A DNA stretch of 64,000 nt, from contig MKWI01000013.1 of NCBI GenBank assembly GCA_001899715.1, positions 80,600 through 144,599 of the forward strand. Direction: 5' to 3'. The stretch's first letter is position 1. Each line of letters opens with the position of its first letter. Made by a program: the position numbers and the translations under genes. Below, piece by piece: positions 1 to 9,304 of the stretch. Origin of the DNA: Sphingobium sp. 66-54 (GTDB lineage: Bacteria > Pseudomonadota > Alphaproteobacteria > Sphingomonadales > Sphingomonadaceae). Below the pieces are notes generated by a model. It saw only the letters and a program-made list of their open reading frames with translations. It had not been told where the DNA came from and did no database searches.

Positions 1-158
1 AGGAAGACGAATAGCCCGTAGAGCAGACTTGGGCCGGCATCGGTCATGAGGTCGCGCCAGCCCGCGCGCAGCCATGCGAACGGCGCGTCCGGCGCCAGAT
101 GCCGCGCATAGGGCTTCTCGATCGGCAGCGGCGGCACGACGGGCGGGATGATGACCAT
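1..158 (-). CDS. DUF2189-like integral membrane protein (5' part only)
   Basis: Only the first 52 codons are present; the gene runs off the left edge. The N-terminus is proline-rich and followed by WLRAGWRDLM and SLLYGLFVF, the pattern I associate with DUF2189 predicted membrane proteins, where a tryptophan-rich amphipathic stretch precedes the first membrane helix. It lies downstream of ccoNOQP on the same strand, separated by only a few bases from the preceding small ORF, so it is probably the last gene of the cbb3 oxidase operon. Function is unknown. The family assignment rests on a short fragment. Confidence 0.5.
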   Translation of the reverse strand, partial: MVIIPPVVPPLPIEKPYARHLAPDAPFAWLRAGWRDLMTDAGPSLLYGLFVF

Positions 159-176
159 CTTCGTCTCCGGTTTAGC

Positions 177-365
177 TCAGCATGACGGCTTGGCCGCGCT
201 GAACGGCGTGGTTGACGACGCAGCGTCCCCCGCCTTGACATGGGGTACGCAGGTCGGCTGCGAGCTGGTCGCGACATAGACGAGGTGCGCATTGGCGAGC
301 AGCACCACCGCCAGCGCGATGCCGGCCAGCGTCAGGAAGAAGGCGCGCGAACGCGGCAGCCTCAC
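177..365 (-). CDS. small single-helix membrane protein after ccoP
   Basis: A 62-residue protein with one membrane helix (about residues 8-27, rich in Ala, Leu and Val) and a short periplasmic-looking tail with two cysteines (PTCVPH and the C-terminal Cys). Its ATG overlaps the ccoP stop in an ATGA junction, which argues for translational coupling and for this being a real gene. I do not recognise a named family. The position suggests a small accessory of the cbb3 oxidase, but nothing in the sequence proves that. Confidence 0.55.
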   Translation of the reverse strand: MRLPRSRAFFLTLAGIALAVVLLANAHLVYVATSSQPTCVPHVKAGDAASSTTPFSAAKPSC

Positions 366-1258
366 GAGCGGCCTCCCTTGTCGAGCAGGTAGAGGGTGAG
401 GATCCTGCGCTCCACCGGGGTGAGGCGATGCTCCCAGGCCGGCATCTCGCCGTGCCGTCCCTCATAAATGCTGGTGTAGATCGAGTCGAAATCGCCGCCG
501 TAGAGCCATGTCCCGTCGGTCAGGTTGGGCACGCCGAGCTGTTGGTTGCCATGCCCTTGCGGCCCATGGCAGACGGCGCAGTTGGCTGCGAACGCCTCCC
601 GCCCCTTGGTGATGGCGGCGGCCTTGCCCTTGGCCGAGGCAGGATCGGACAGGCTCTGCACATAGGTGGCGACGGCGATGACCGTGTCATTGTCGAGCAG
701 CCCGTCGCGACCAAAGGCGAGCATCTGGCTGACGCGGGTTTCCGGGCTCGCCGGGCTGTTGACGCCCACCGCGATGGTATGCGCGATCTCGTCCGGACTG
801 CCGCCCCACAGCCAGTCGCCATCGGTCAGGTTGGGGAAGCCCCGGCCCTGGCCGCCGGTGGCGTTGATGCCGTGACAGGCCGCGCAATTATCCCCGAACA
901 GCCGGTGGCCGTCCTCGCGGACGAATGCCATCAACGCCGGATCGGCCCGTACCGCGCCGATGTCCCTGGCGGCGATCTGGTCGGTCCAGCGGGCACGGTC
1001 TGTCGCGGCGCGCTGCACCTTGGCGGTGACGATCTTATGCTGGTTGGTGTCCAGCAGACCCTTGGTATAGGTCGTGCCGATCGGCCAGGCGGGCATCATG
1101 ATCCAGTAGCCGAGCCCGAACAGGAAGGTGAGGATCAGGAAAATCCACACCACGCGCGGCACCGGCGTGTTGAGTTCCTTGATGCCGTTCCACTCATGGC
1201 CCGTCATCATGTGCCCGGTGCGCGGATCGCGCTCGCGTTTATGCTCCTCTACCGCCAC
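362..1258 (-). CDS. ccoP: cbb3-type cytochrome c oxidase subunit III, dihaem
   Basis: CcoP carries electrons from periplasmic cytochrome c or the bc1 complex to the CcoO/CcoN core. The 298-residue protein has one membrane helix at about residues 36-58 and two c-type haem sites, CAACH (125-129) and CAVCH (227-231), each followed by an NLTDG(D/T)WL(W/Y)GG segment typical of the tandem cytochrome c domains of CcoP. The N-terminal RDPRTGHMMTGHEWNGIKELN is also typical. The start is GTG and overlaps the ccoQ stop region by 10 bases. Length is normal for the family (about 290-310). Confidence 0.97.
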   Translation of the reverse strand: MAVEEHKRERDPRTGHMMTGHEWNGIKELNTPVPRVVWIFLILTFLFGLGYWIMMPAWPIGTTYTKGLLDTNQHKIVTAKVQRAATDRARWTDQIAARDIGAVRADPALMAFVREDGHRLFGDNCAACHGINATGGQGRGFPNLTDGDWLWGGSPDEIAHTIAVGVNSPASPETRVSQMLAFGRDGLLDNDTVIAVATYVQSLSDPASAKGKAAAITKGREAFAANCAVCHGPQGHGNQQLGVPNLTDGTWLYGGDFDSIYTSIYEGRHGEMPAWEHRLTPVERRILTLYLLDKGGRS

Positions 1259-1419
1259 GGCTTGTCCTCGTCGTCGATGATGTCGCGAGCAGCTTTGTCG
1301 AACCGGGCGCGGTTGGCCGGCCAGCAGGCATAGATCAGCGCGGCCGCCGCCATGGCGAGCAGGTAGAACAGCCCGTAGGACTTGGCGAAAGCGACCAGCA
1401 TATGATGTTGGATATCCAT
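1249..1419 (-). CDS. ccoQ: cbb3-type cytochrome oxidase subunit IV (small)
   Basis: A 56-residue protein starting MDIQHHMLVAFAKSYGLFYL, with a single membrane helix at about residues 15-33 and an acidic C-terminal tail ending DDEDKPWR. Size, topology and location between ccoO and ccoP are those of CcoQ, which stabilises the interaction of CcoP with the CcoNO core. It begins 11 bases after the ccoO stop and overlaps the ccoP start. CcoQ is poorly conserved, so the call relies mainly on position and topology. Confidence 0.88.
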   Translation of the reverse strand: MDIQHHMLVAFAKSYGLFYLLAMAAAALIYACWPANRARFDKAARDIIDDEDKPWR

Positions 1420-1430
1420 CGCGGTCCCCC

Positions 1431-2165
1431 TTATTTCTGCGCGGTCTGTACCGGCGGCGGCGTGTGCGCGGCGCTGCTCAGCTTGCCGAGGATCTGGAGA
1501 TAGGCGACCAGCGCGTCCATCTCCGTCACCGTGTCCTTGTCGCCATCGAAGGTGCGGACCTGCGTCGCATCGCCGTAGCGCTTCACCAGCCCGGCGGTGT
1601 CGTCGTCCGGCGATGCCTGGGCGGCCGCGTCGGCCGTCGCGTTGGCGATCATCTCGTCCGTATAGGGCACGCCGACCCGGCGCAGCGCGCGCAGGTCATC
1701 CGCCAGATGCGCGGTCTGGAGCGGCGCGGCGCGCAGGAAGGAATAGCGCGGCATGATCGACTCCGGCACCACGTCGCGCGGGTTGGTAAGGTGGGCGGTG
1801 TGCCACTGGTCGGAATATTTGCCGCCGACACGGGCGAGGTCCGGCCCGGTGCGCTTGGAGCCCCACAGCATCGGGTGGTCGTATTTGGATTCGACCGCCA
1901 GCGAATAGGGGCCGTAGCGCTCCACCTCGTCGCGCAGCGTGCGGATCATCTGCGAGTGGCAGGCGTAGCAGCCCTCGCGCATGTAGATGTTGCGCCCGGC
2001 CAGCTCCAGCGGGGTGTAGACCCGCATGTTCGGGTCCGTCTCCACCGTTTCGTCGATAGTGAACAGCGGCGCGATCTCGATCAGCCCGCCGATGCTCGCC
2101 ACGATCATGATCGCCACGGCCAGCACGACCGATTTGCGCTCGATGCGATAATGGGTTCCGAACAT
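1431..2165 (-). CDS. ccoO: cbb3-type cytochrome c oxidase subunit II, monohaem
   Basis: CcoO is the membrane-anchored monohaem cytochrome c that passes electrons to the haem-copper centre of CcoN. The 244-residue protein has an N-terminal helix (about 12-32), the haem motif CYACH at 66-70 followed by SQMIRTLRDEVERYG, and the downstream GSKRTGPDLARVGGKYSDQWH segment with the usual PxxxxP(R/E)SIMP region giving the axial methionine. It starts five bases after the ccoN stop, the tight spacing expected of ccoNO. Confidence 0.97.
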   Translation of the reverse strand: MFGTHYRIERKSVVLAVAIMIVASIGGLIEIAPLFTIDETVETDPNMRVYTPLELAGRNIYMREGCYACHSQMIRTLRDEVERYGPYSLAVESKYDHPMLWGSKRTGPDLARVGGKYSDQWHTAHLTNPRDVVPESIMPRYSFLRAAPLQTAHLADDLRALRRVGVPYTDEMIANATADAAAQASPDDDTAGLVKRYGDATQVRTFDGDKDTVTEMDALVAYLQILGKLSSAAHTPPPVQTAQK

Positions 2166-2170
2166 CGCCG

Positions 2171-3838
2171 TTATTCCGCAGGCTGGGGGTTGGCGGGGAG
2201 AGGTGCCCCGGGTTGGGGCAGGGGCGTGTCGCCCGCCGGTGCTGCGCGCGGCGCGGGCCGGCGGATCGTCATCCAGATATTGTAGCAGGCGATCAACGTG
2301 CCGGTCAGGAACAGCAGGCCGCCGATCGCGCGCGCGATGTAATAGGGATGCATGGCGATCATCGTATCCAGGAAGGAGTAAGTGAGCGTGCCGCTATCGT
2401 TATAAGTACGCCACATCAGGCCCTGGATGATGCCCGAGTTCCACATCGCGAAGACGTAGATGAGCGTGCCGGCTAGCGCGAGCCAGAAGTGGACCTCGAC
2501 CAGCACCGGCGAATACATGCGCTCGCGCTTCCACAGCCACGGCACCAGTGCATAGAAGGCGCCGAAGGTGATGAGCGCGTCCCAGCCGAGCACGCCGGCG
2601 TGGACGTGGGCGACGGTCCAGTCCGTATAATGCGAGAGCGCGTTGACTGGCCGGATCGCCATGAACGATCCCTCGAAGGTGGAGAGGCCGTAGAAGATCG
2701 CCGCCATCATCATGAAGCGCAGCGCCGCATCGTCGCGCACCCGGTGCCAGGCGCCGTTGAGCGTCGCCAGCGCGTTGCCCGCCGCGATCCACGAGGGGAT
2801 GAGCAGCATCAGCGAGAAGGTCATGCCCAGCGTCTGCACCCAGTCCGGCAGGGCGGTGTAGTGCAGGTGGTGCGAGCCGGCCCACATGTAGAAGAAGGTG
2901 ATGCCCCAGAAGCCGACGATCGACATGCGATAGGAGTAGATCGGCCGCTCCGCCCGCTTGGGCAGGTAATAATAGAGCATCCCCAGGAAGCCGGCGGTGA
3001 GGAAGAAGGCGACGGCGTTGTGGCCGTACCACCACTGCGTCATCGCATCCTGCACACCGGAGAAGGCGCTGTAGCTCTTCACGCCCGCGAACGAGGCCGG
3101 CACCGCCAGATTGTTGACGATATGAAGGATCGCGACGACGAGGATGAACGCCAGATAATACCAGTTGGCGACGTAAATGTGCGGCTCCTTGCGGCGCGCG
3201 AGCGTACGCAGGTAGAGCAGCAGATAGACGACCCAGACGACGACCAGCCAGATATCGGCATACCATTCCGGCTCGGCATATTCCTTGGATTGGGTGATGC
3301 CGATGAGATAGCCCGAGACGGCGAGGATGCAGAAAAGCTGGTAGCCGATCAGCACGAACCACGGGCTGAACTGGTCCGCCAGCCGCGCGCGCGAGGTGCG
3401 CTGCATGACGTGGAAGGAGGTGGCGATCAGCGCGCTGCCGCCGAAGCCGAAGATGACGCCGGTGGTGTGCACCGGCCGCAGCCGCCCGAAGCTGGACCAG
3501 GCGGCATCGAAGGTCATGTCCGGGAAGGCGAGCAGCCACGCGACCCAGTCGCCTACGCCCATGCCGAACACTGCCCAGATCATCGACAGGATGATGCCGA
3601 CCTTGATCGGGTCGTCATAATAGTCATGGAGTCGTTCGGCAGGTGGCTCGGGCGCGAAATAGCCCTTCAGCACCGGGGCCAGCACGACCAGGCTGAACAG
3701 CAGCACGACAAAGCCGTGCACCTGCAACAAATCGCCCCGCATCGCACCAAATGCCGCCATTGCCATGCCGACGATGGCGAGCAAGGCAAGCACGACCAAC
3801 GCCCTCTGGCGTTCGTTAACAGTCAGCCCCGAAACCAC
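2171..3838 (-). CDS. ccoN: cbb3-type cytochrome c oxidase subunit I (catalytic)
   Basis: The haem-copper catalytic subunit of the high-affinity terminal oxidase used at low oxygen. About twelve membrane helices are visible in 555 residues. Metal-ligand segments include HTTGVIFGFGGSALIATSFH, WWYGHNAVAFFLTAGFLG, GSHHLHYTALPDW and TVAHVHAGVLGWD. The start chosen is GTG, preceded by a weak GGGGAAG ribosome site; it gives an N-terminus shortly before the first helix. The gene heads a four- to six-gene minus-strand operon. I looked for an FNR/FixK box upstream (TTGAT-N4-ATCAA) and did not find one. Confidence 0.97.
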   Translation of the reverse strand: MVSGLTVNERQRALVVLALLAIVGMAMAAFGAMRGDLLQVHGFVVLLFSLVVLAPVLKGYFAPEPPAERLHDYYDDPIKVGIILSMIWAVFGMGVGDWVAWLLAFPDMTFDAAWSSFGRLRPVHTTGVIFGFGGSALIATSFHVMQRTSRARLADQFSPWFVLIGYQLFCILAVSGYLIGITQSKEYAEPEWYADIWLVVVWVVYLLLYLRTLARRKEPHIYVANWYYLAFILVVAILHIVNNLAVPASFAGVKSYSAFSGVQDAMTQWWYGHNAVAFFLTAGFLGMLYYYLPKRAERPIYSYRMSIVGFWGITFFYMWAGSHHLHYTALPDWVQTLGMTFSLMLLIPSWIAAGNALATLNGAWHRVRDDAALRFMMMAAIFYGLSTFEGSFMAIRPVNALSHYTDWTVAHVHAGVLGWDALITFGAFYALVPWLWKRERMYSPVLVEVHFWLALAGTLIYVFAMWNSGIIQGLMWRTYNDSGTLTYSFLDTMIAMHPYYIARAIGGLLFLTGTLIACYNIWMTIRRPAPRAAPAGDTPLPQPGAPLPANPQPAE

Positions 3839-4008
3839 GTTCCGCTTCCCCGTTGCTTCGTTTCCGGCGCCCTACCATAAAAAATATATTTTCAATACCT
3901 CTTTTACGAAGGGTGTGCGCGGGCGCCGTCCACCCAGTGACCAGTGGCCGGAATATAACAGCTTACACCGGGATCGCGAGACCAATTCTGAGAGGGCGGC
4001 CACTCGGG

Positions 4009-5673
4009 CTAGACCGCGTAGCGGGCTTCAAGCAGGTCGAGCTCCCGCACCAGTTTGCGCGCGATTTCGCTGCCGAGCTGCCGGCGCTGCACCATCTGGA
4101 AGATCTCGACCCGCTCCGCCCGCAGCGCAGCGAGTCGCAGGTCGCGCTCGATGCGCTCGATCAGCTTGACCGACGCCTTCTCCTCGGGATCGCCCTGCCG
4201 GCTTTCGATGCGCAGGCGGTAGGCGTCCATGATCCGCGAGGCGGCCGCGACATACAGGTCGGCGTCGGCGCGCCCCTCGGCCATCTCGTGCTCCACCTGC
4301 TGGACGGCGCGGATGGCGGCCTGTGCAGCGGCGATCCGCGCCTCCTCCTCTTCTGCCAGATGCGAGGGCTCCTCGGGCATCTCAAGACCGCGCAGCAGCA
4401 TCGGCAAGACGATGCTCGCCGCGATCAGCGAGACGATGATGACACCCATGGCGAGAAAGATGGCAAGGTCGCGCGCCGGGAAAGCCGCGCCGTCGCGCAT
4501 CATCAGGGGGAGGGTCAGCACACCGGCGAGGGTGATGGCGCCGCGCACGCCGGCGAAGGACATGGTGGCGATGATCCGCCAGTTGGGCGTGCGCTGACGC
4601 TCCCGCGCCCGAAACAACGTGAGTCGGAAGGAGACCCACACCCAGGCGAAGCGGAGCGCGGCCAGTCCCAGGTTGATCGCCACGACGTAGATGGCCAGCC
4701 ACCATGGTTCGTGATGGCCGGTGAGGCGCACCGTCTCCGCCGCACCCGCGAGGATGCCGGGCAGTTGCTCGCCCAGCAGCACGAAGATGATGCCATTGGC
4801 GGTGAACTGGATGGTATCCCACACCGTGTTGCGGCGGATGCGGGTAATCGCCTCGATCTCGCCGCGTGTCTCGACGAAGCCCATGGTGAGGCCGGCGGCA
4901 ACGGCGGCGAGAATGCCGGAGCAATGGAGGTGCTCGGCCAGCAGGTAGGAACCGAACGGAATGAGCAGGCTGATGAGGATCTGCGAGCCGCCTTCCTCGC
5001 CGTAGCGGCGCGAGATCCAGCTTTTCAGTGCCCCGACGCCCCAGGTGAGGCCGGTGCCGATCGCGATACCGCCGAACGCGACCCAGAGGAAGTTGAGCGC
5101 GGCATCGTGGAGCGAGAAAGTGCCCGTCAGCGCGGCCGCCACGGCGAAGCGCAGGCAGACCAGACCTGACGCATCGTTGAGCAGCGATTCCCCTTCCAGG
5201 ATGTGCATCATCCGCTTGGGGATCGGCACCCGCCGGGCGATGGCCGTCACCGCGATCGGGTCCGTGGGCGAGACCACCGCGGCGAGCGCGAAGGCGACCG
5301 GCAGCGGCATGGAGGGGATCATCCAGTTGATGAATAACCCCATGCCGACCACGGTGAACACCACCAGGCCCAGCGCCAGCTCCAGCACCGTCTTGCCGTC
5401 CTTGAACAAGCCCTCGCGCGGGATCCGCCACCCATCGAGGAACAGCAGTGGCGGCAGGAACAGCAGGAAGAAAATCTGCGGATCGAGCGTCACCCGCCAG
5501 TCCGCCACCAGCCCGATCACCGCGCCGAGCGCGATCTGGAACAGCGGGCGGGGCAGGGGCAGCGGGACGGCGCGCGATACGACGCCGCTCAGGATGACGG
5601 CGAGGAGCAGGAACAGGACGATGGTGATGGTTTCCAAAGGGCGGTCCGATCTCCTTGCTGGATGGGCGGTCAT
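4009..5673 (-). CDS. CPA1-family Na+/H+ antiporter
   Basis: A 554-residue monovalent cation:proton antiporter. The first 400 residues are multi-helical and contain signature segments of the CPA1 family: LLFLPPLLFLDGW, VVSPTDPIAVTAIARRV and LEGESLLNDASGLV, the last carrying the ND/D pair of the ion-binding site. A soluble C-terminal segment of roughly 150 residues follows, charged and probably coiled-coil, with a regulatory role in this family. It reads away from ccoN across a 170-bp gap. Ion preference (Na+, K+ or Li+) cannot be read from sequence. Confidence 0.92.
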   Translation of the reverse strand: MTAHPARRSDRPLETITIVLFLLLAVILSGVVSRAVPLPLPRPLFQIALGAVIGLVADWRVTLDPQIFFLLFLPPLLFLDGWRIPREGLFKDGKTVLELALGLVVFTVVGMGLFINWMIPSMPLPVAFALAAVVSPTDPIAVTAIARRVPIPKRMMHILEGESLLNDASGLVCLRFAVAAALTGTFSLHDAALNFLWVAFGGIAIGTGLTWGVGALKSWISRRYGEEGGSQILISLLIPFGSYLLAEHLHCSGILAAVAAGLTMGFVETRGEIEAITRIRRNTVWDTIQFTANGIIFVLLGEQLPGILAGAAETVRLTGHHEPWWLAIYVVAINLGLAALRFAWVWVSFRLTLFRARERQRTPNWRIIATMSFAGVRGAITLAGVLTLPLMMRDGAAFPARDLAIFLAMGVIIVSLIAASIVLPMLLRGLEMPEEPSHLAEEEEARIAAAQAAIRAVQQVEHEMAEGRADADLYVAAASRIMDAYRLRIESRQGDPEEKASVKLIERIERDLRLAALRAERVEIFQMVQRRQLGSEIARKLVRELDLLEARYAV

Positions 5674-6011
5674 TTTTTCCGATCCGTGCGGGGCAGGTCA
5701 ACCGGGGCGCGCAATTTTATGATGCGGCTTTGCGGAGGGTTCCGATGCCTGATCGTCCAGCGGAATTATGGTGGGGAAAGCGGATTGCGCAGTTCCACCC
5801 GCACATTGCGGAAAGCCGGCAAAAAACGCGCAAATGCCATTATAATATTAGAAAACTAATTGACTAAAAATATCATTGTTGATGTTCAATGGGTTTATTT
5901 TTCATCATGTGGAAACAACCGCCAAATCGGGAATTGCATGATGTTATGCTATCTGGATAAATCGGATGAGATTTGGGCCGGTTGAGCCGGCACCCGTTAA
6001 AGGAGGGGTAA
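5674..6011. promoter_or_regulatory. 338-bp intergenic region between divergent antiporter and TonB receptor genes
   Basis: No gene was found here. Bases 5830-5970 are distinctly AT-rich for this genome (runs such as TTATAATATTAG and CTAAAAATATCA) and probably hold the promoter of the receptor at 6012. A strong ribosome site AGGAGG lies at 6001-6006. No clear operator or riboswitch could be recognised. Confidence 0.45.
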
Positions 6012-8540
6012 ATGAAGGGAGTTTGGTTCTCGGCCGCGGCGATTCTGCCGTTTGCGGTCATGTCCGGCAGCCCGGCGCTCGCGCAGGGGCAGGCGGCCGA
6101 GGGCGCCGACACGGACGCGGGCGGCATCGCCGAGATCGTCGTCACCGCGCAGAAGCGCGCGGAGAATGTGCAGGATGTGCCGATCGCCATCTCGGCCTTC
6201 ACCAGCGACGCGCTGCAGGAGCGCGCGGTCGCCAGCGTGGCGGCCTTGTCGAACATCGCGCCCAACGTCACGCTGGACGCGGGTACGCCCTTCTCGGGTT
6301 CCTCGGCCGTGCTCTCGGCCTTCATCCGGGGCATTGGCGCCAATGACTTCGCGTTCAACATCGACCCCGGCGTGGGTGTCTATCTGGACGGCGTCTATCT
6401 CGCCCGCTCGGTCGGCGCGAACCAGGAACTGGCGGACGTCGAGCGGATCGAGGTGCTCAAAGGGCCGCAGGGCACGCTGTTCGGGCGCAACACGATCGGC
6501 GGCGCCATCTCCATCGTTACCCACGATCCGGGCGATGAGTTCCGCTTCAAGGGCGATGTGACGACCGGCAGTTTCGGCCTGCTCCAGGCACGCGGCACGG
6601 CGGATATTCCGCTGGCCGATGGCCTGTCGTCCTCCGTCGCCTTCTCCATCCGCAACCGCCGCGGCTATCTCAAGCGGCTTCAATATCAGGGCGGTGGCGA
6701 TTATAATGTCGAGCCGATAACGGCCTATAAGGCAGCGGGCTACGGCAATATCGGACCGGGCACCGAAGGCGGCGATGATAATTGGAGCAGCCGCGTCAAG
6801 CTGGTCTATGATCCGGGCGGGTCCGTGCGGTTCACCCTGTCCGGCGACTATAGCAAGATCCACCAGTCGCAGATCGCCAACAAGCTCATCAAGACCTTCC
6901 CCTTTGTGTTCGCCGGCACCTATAATTGCGCGATCATGGGCGAGACGGATGGCTGCGGCGACGGGCCGCCGTCCGTCGCTTTTGCGGGAGGGATTGGCGG
7001 CCTCCACACGATCACCGATCTGCCGGGCCTGTTCGGTGTCAATGTCGACGCCGACCCGACCAACGATCGCCTGCCTTATGACGACCGTTTCGTGACCGAC
7101 GATATCGACACGAGCTACGCGAACGGCAATAACTTCTCCAACATGCGCACCTATGGCGTGGCGGGCACGGCGACGTTCGACCTGAACGACGATGTCCAGC
7201 TCAAGTCGATCACGGCCTATCGCGAACTGCATTGGGTCTCGGCGATGGACCTCGACGGCTCACCGCTCAACTTCCTGCACACCAGTTTCGAGATGAACCA
7301 GTGGCAGTTCAGCCAGGAATTCCAGTTGCTCGGGTCCGCACTCGACAAGCGGCTGAACTATGTGCTGGGCGCTTATTACTTCAAGGAAGCGGGCGACCTG
7401 CATGACTATGTGACCTTCGCGCAGGGCCTGTTGCAGGTCGATGGCCCGAACGATCTCAAGACCGAGAATTATGCGGTGTTCGGCCAGATCGACTTCCGGC
7501 CGGTGGACCAGTTCGGCATCACCATCGGCGGCCGTTACACTCATGAAAACAAGGCGTTCGAGGGTGCGCAGGGCGATGCCAACGGCTTGACCTACAAGAT
7601 ATTGCAGCAGTTCGGCGTGCCGGAATGCGCCGTGATCGTGCCGATCTCGGACGAATGCCGGGTCGCCGCGGGCTATTTCGTGCCGGGGCAGCCGCTGCGT
7701 TATTATATCGCCGGGATGCAGCACAAGAAGTTCAACAACTTCTCGCCGAAGGTCGGCGTGCAATATCACCCCAATGACGATGTGATGCTCTATGCGAGCT
7801 GGTCGAAGGGGTACAAGACCGGTGGCTGGACCACCCGCCTTTCCAATCCGCTGGACTTTGCGCCGGGCTTCGATGAGGAGAAGGCAACCACCTGGGAGTT
7901 GGGTGCCAAGTCGACGCTGCTCGATCGCCGGCTTCAACTCAACGGCGCGCTGTTCCAAACCAACTACAAGGGCATCCAGCTCAACTTCCAGCAGGGCGTC
8001 TCCCCGGTTATCCAGAATGCCGGCGATGCGCGCATCCGGGGCTTCGAGGTCGAGATGGTGGCGGCGCCGGTCGATGGCTTCACCATCAACGGCTCAGTCG
8101 GCTATCTGGATGCTTACTATACGCGGGTCGACGCGGGCGCGCAGGTGGCGCCGGCCACAGGCGTGTTCGGCGCCTATGGCGTGGTGCCGGGGGCAACATT
8201 GCCCAAGACGCCGAAGTGGAAGTTCAACATCTCGCCGCGGCTCGAAGTGCCGTTGGGCAATGGCGGCAAGATCATCGCGCTGGCCGACTATACCCACAGC
8301 TCGAAGTTGAAGAACGACACGGAAGGCTATTTCCTCCTGATGCGCGGCGCCACGGACATCGTGAACGCCAGCCTCACCTATCGTGAGCCGAACGGGCGGT
8401 GGGACGTGACGGTGGGCGGCACCAACCTGACCGACGAGCGCTATCTCGTTACCGGCCAGGCGCAGTTCGCCGGCGGGCAAGCCTACGGCACCTACTCGCG
8501 GCCAGCCGAATGGTATGCGCGCCTGTCCGTAGACTTCTGA
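6012..8540 (+). CDS. TonB-dependent outer-membrane receptor
   Basis: An 842-residue receptor that should import a bulky ligand across the outer membrane using ExbBD-TonB energy. It has a signal peptide cleaved near SPALAQG, a TonB-box-like segment IAEIVVTAQKR, a plug domain with IEVLKGPQGTLFGRNTIGG, and a C-terminal beta-barrel ending in an aromatic residue (YARLSVDF), as outer-membrane insertion requires. The ATG is six bases after a perfect AGGAGG. It is of the large type that sphingomonads use for plant or aromatic compounds, and lies beside a cupin dioxygenase-like gene; the ligand is unknown. Confidence 0.95.
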   Translation: MKGVWFSAAAILPFAVMSGSPALAQGQAAEGADTDAGGIAEIVVTAQKRAENVQDVPIAISAFTSDALQERAVASVAALSNIAPNVTLDAGTPFSGSSAVLSAFIRGIGANDFAFNIDPGVGVYLDGVYLARSVGANQELADVERIEVLKGPQGTLFGRNTIGGAISIVTHDPGDEFRFKGDVTTGSFGLLQARGTADIPLADGLSSSVAFSIRNRRGYLKRLQYQGGGDYNVEPITAYKAAGYGNIGPGTEGGDDNWSSRVKLVYDPGGSVRFTLSGDYSKIHQSQIANKLIKTFPFVFAGTYNCAIMGETDGCGDGPPSVAFAGGIGGLHTITDLPGLFGVNVDADPTNDRLPYDDRFVTDDIDTSYANGNNFSNMRTYGVAGTATFDLNDDVQLKSITAYRELHWVSAMDLDGSPLNFLHTSFEMNQWQFSQEFQLLGSALDKRLNYVLGAYYFKEAGDLHDYVTFAQGLLQVDGPNDLKTENYAVFGQIDFRPVDQFGITIGGRYTHENKAFEGAQGDANGLTYKILQQFGVPECAVIVPISDECRVAAGYFVPGQPLRYYIAGMQHKKFNNFSPKVGVQYHPNDDVMLYASWSKGYKTGGWTTRLSNPLDFAPGFDEEKATTWELGAKSTLLDRRLQLNGALFQTNYKGIQLNFQQGVSPVIQNAGDARIRGFEVEMVAAPVDGFTINGSVGYLDAYYTRVDAGAQVAPATGVFGAYGVVPGATLPKTPKWKFNISPRLEVPLGNGGKIIALADYTHSSKLKNDTEGYFLLMRGATDIVNASLTYREPNGRWDVTVGGTNLTDERYLVTGQAQFAGGQAYGTYSRPAEWYARLSVDF

Positions 8541-8546
8541 TGACAC

Positions 8547-8583
8547 GGGAGGGGCCGCTCATGATTGGGCGGCTCCTTCCTTC
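8547..8583 (+). terminator. intrinsic terminator after the TonB receptor
   Basis: Arms 8547-8558 and 8569-8580 form a 12-bp stem with two G-T pairs and a 10-base loop, followed by TTC. It starts seven bases after the receptor stop codon. The T-tract is weak. Confidence 0.55.
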
Positions 8584-8659
8584 AAGGGCGCCATTGCATC
8601 GGCCTGTCTTTGGGATAGGATCGGCCACAGCATATAACGACGATTTGGAGAGGCTCGCC

Positions 8660-9193
8660 ATGTCCACGAAAGCGATCACGGAATTCTGGCGCGACATCAA
8701 GCCGATTGAAAACAGCTTCAAGCCGGACGCACTGCCCGAAGTCTATGTGAAGGACCCGGCCAATTCGGACGAACGCTATTTCGTGCCGATGAGCGAGACG
8801 GTTTTTTCCCGCCCCATCTGGATTTCACCGCAGCGCAATATGTGGGCGGATATCCTTTATTCGAAATCGGCCGGGCTGGTGAACCGGCATTATCATCCGC
8901 ACCAAATCTTCGCCTACACCATCTCGGGCAAGTGGGGCTATCTGGAGCATGACTGGATCGCGACCAAAGGCGATTTCGTCTATGAGACGCCGGGGGAGGG
9001 CCACACGCTTGTCGCCTATGATTATCACGAGCCGATGAAGGTGTTCTTTGTCGTCCAGGGACCGCTGATCTGGCTGGACGAGGATGGCAACGGCACCAGC
9101 TATTACGACGTCCACGATTATATTGCCGATGCCCGCGCCCATTATGAGAAGAACGGCATCGGCGCGGCTTATGTGGATACGCTGTTCCGCTGA
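8660..9193 (+). CDS. cupin-domain protein, 2,4'-dihydroxyacetophenone dioxygenase-like
   Basis: A 177-residue single-cupin protein. The metal-site pattern is visible: NRHYHPHQIFAYTISGKWGYLEH (two His, a Gln and a later His) and the second cupin motif GEGHTLV / HEPMKVFFVVQGPLIWLDEDG. The overall sequence resembles the 2,4'-dihydroxyacetophenone dioxygenase family, Fe(II) enzymes that cleave the aryl-acyl side chain to a benzoate and formate; many relatives are untested, so the substrate is inference. ATG 8660 was chosen over in-frame upstream starts because GGAGAGG (8647-8653) precedes it and the N-terminus then matches a compact cupin. A Baeyer-Villiger/LigAB operon lies about 5 kb away. Confidence 0.75.
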   Translation: MSTKAITEFWRDIKPIENSFKPDALPEVYVKDPANSDERYFVPMSETVFSRPIWISPQRNMWADILYSKSAGLVNRHYHPHQIFAYTISGKWGYLEHDWIATKGDFVYETPGEGHTLVAYDYHEPMKVFFVVQGPLIWLDEDGNGTSYYDVHDYIADARAHYEKNGIGAAYVDTLFR

Positions 9194-9304
9194 TTGGCAA
9201 CTGAAGGGGTGAGCGCCGGTCGGTCTGCACGCTCCCCGCCTTCTCAAAATTCTTCCTCAGGGAACCAATTTGCCCCGTGGCGCCTTTTCCATCGGAGGTT
9301 CCCC

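Noticed and set aside
3839..4008. FNR/FixK box upstream of ccoN
   Set aside because: No TTGAT-N4-ATCAA or close variant could be found in the gap.
428..5169. Long open frames on the plus strand opposite ccoP, ccoO, ccoN and the antiporter
   Set aside because: They are the antisense of clear genes; high GC at third positions keeps such frames open. Their translations are Arg/Ala/Gly/His-rich with no domain.
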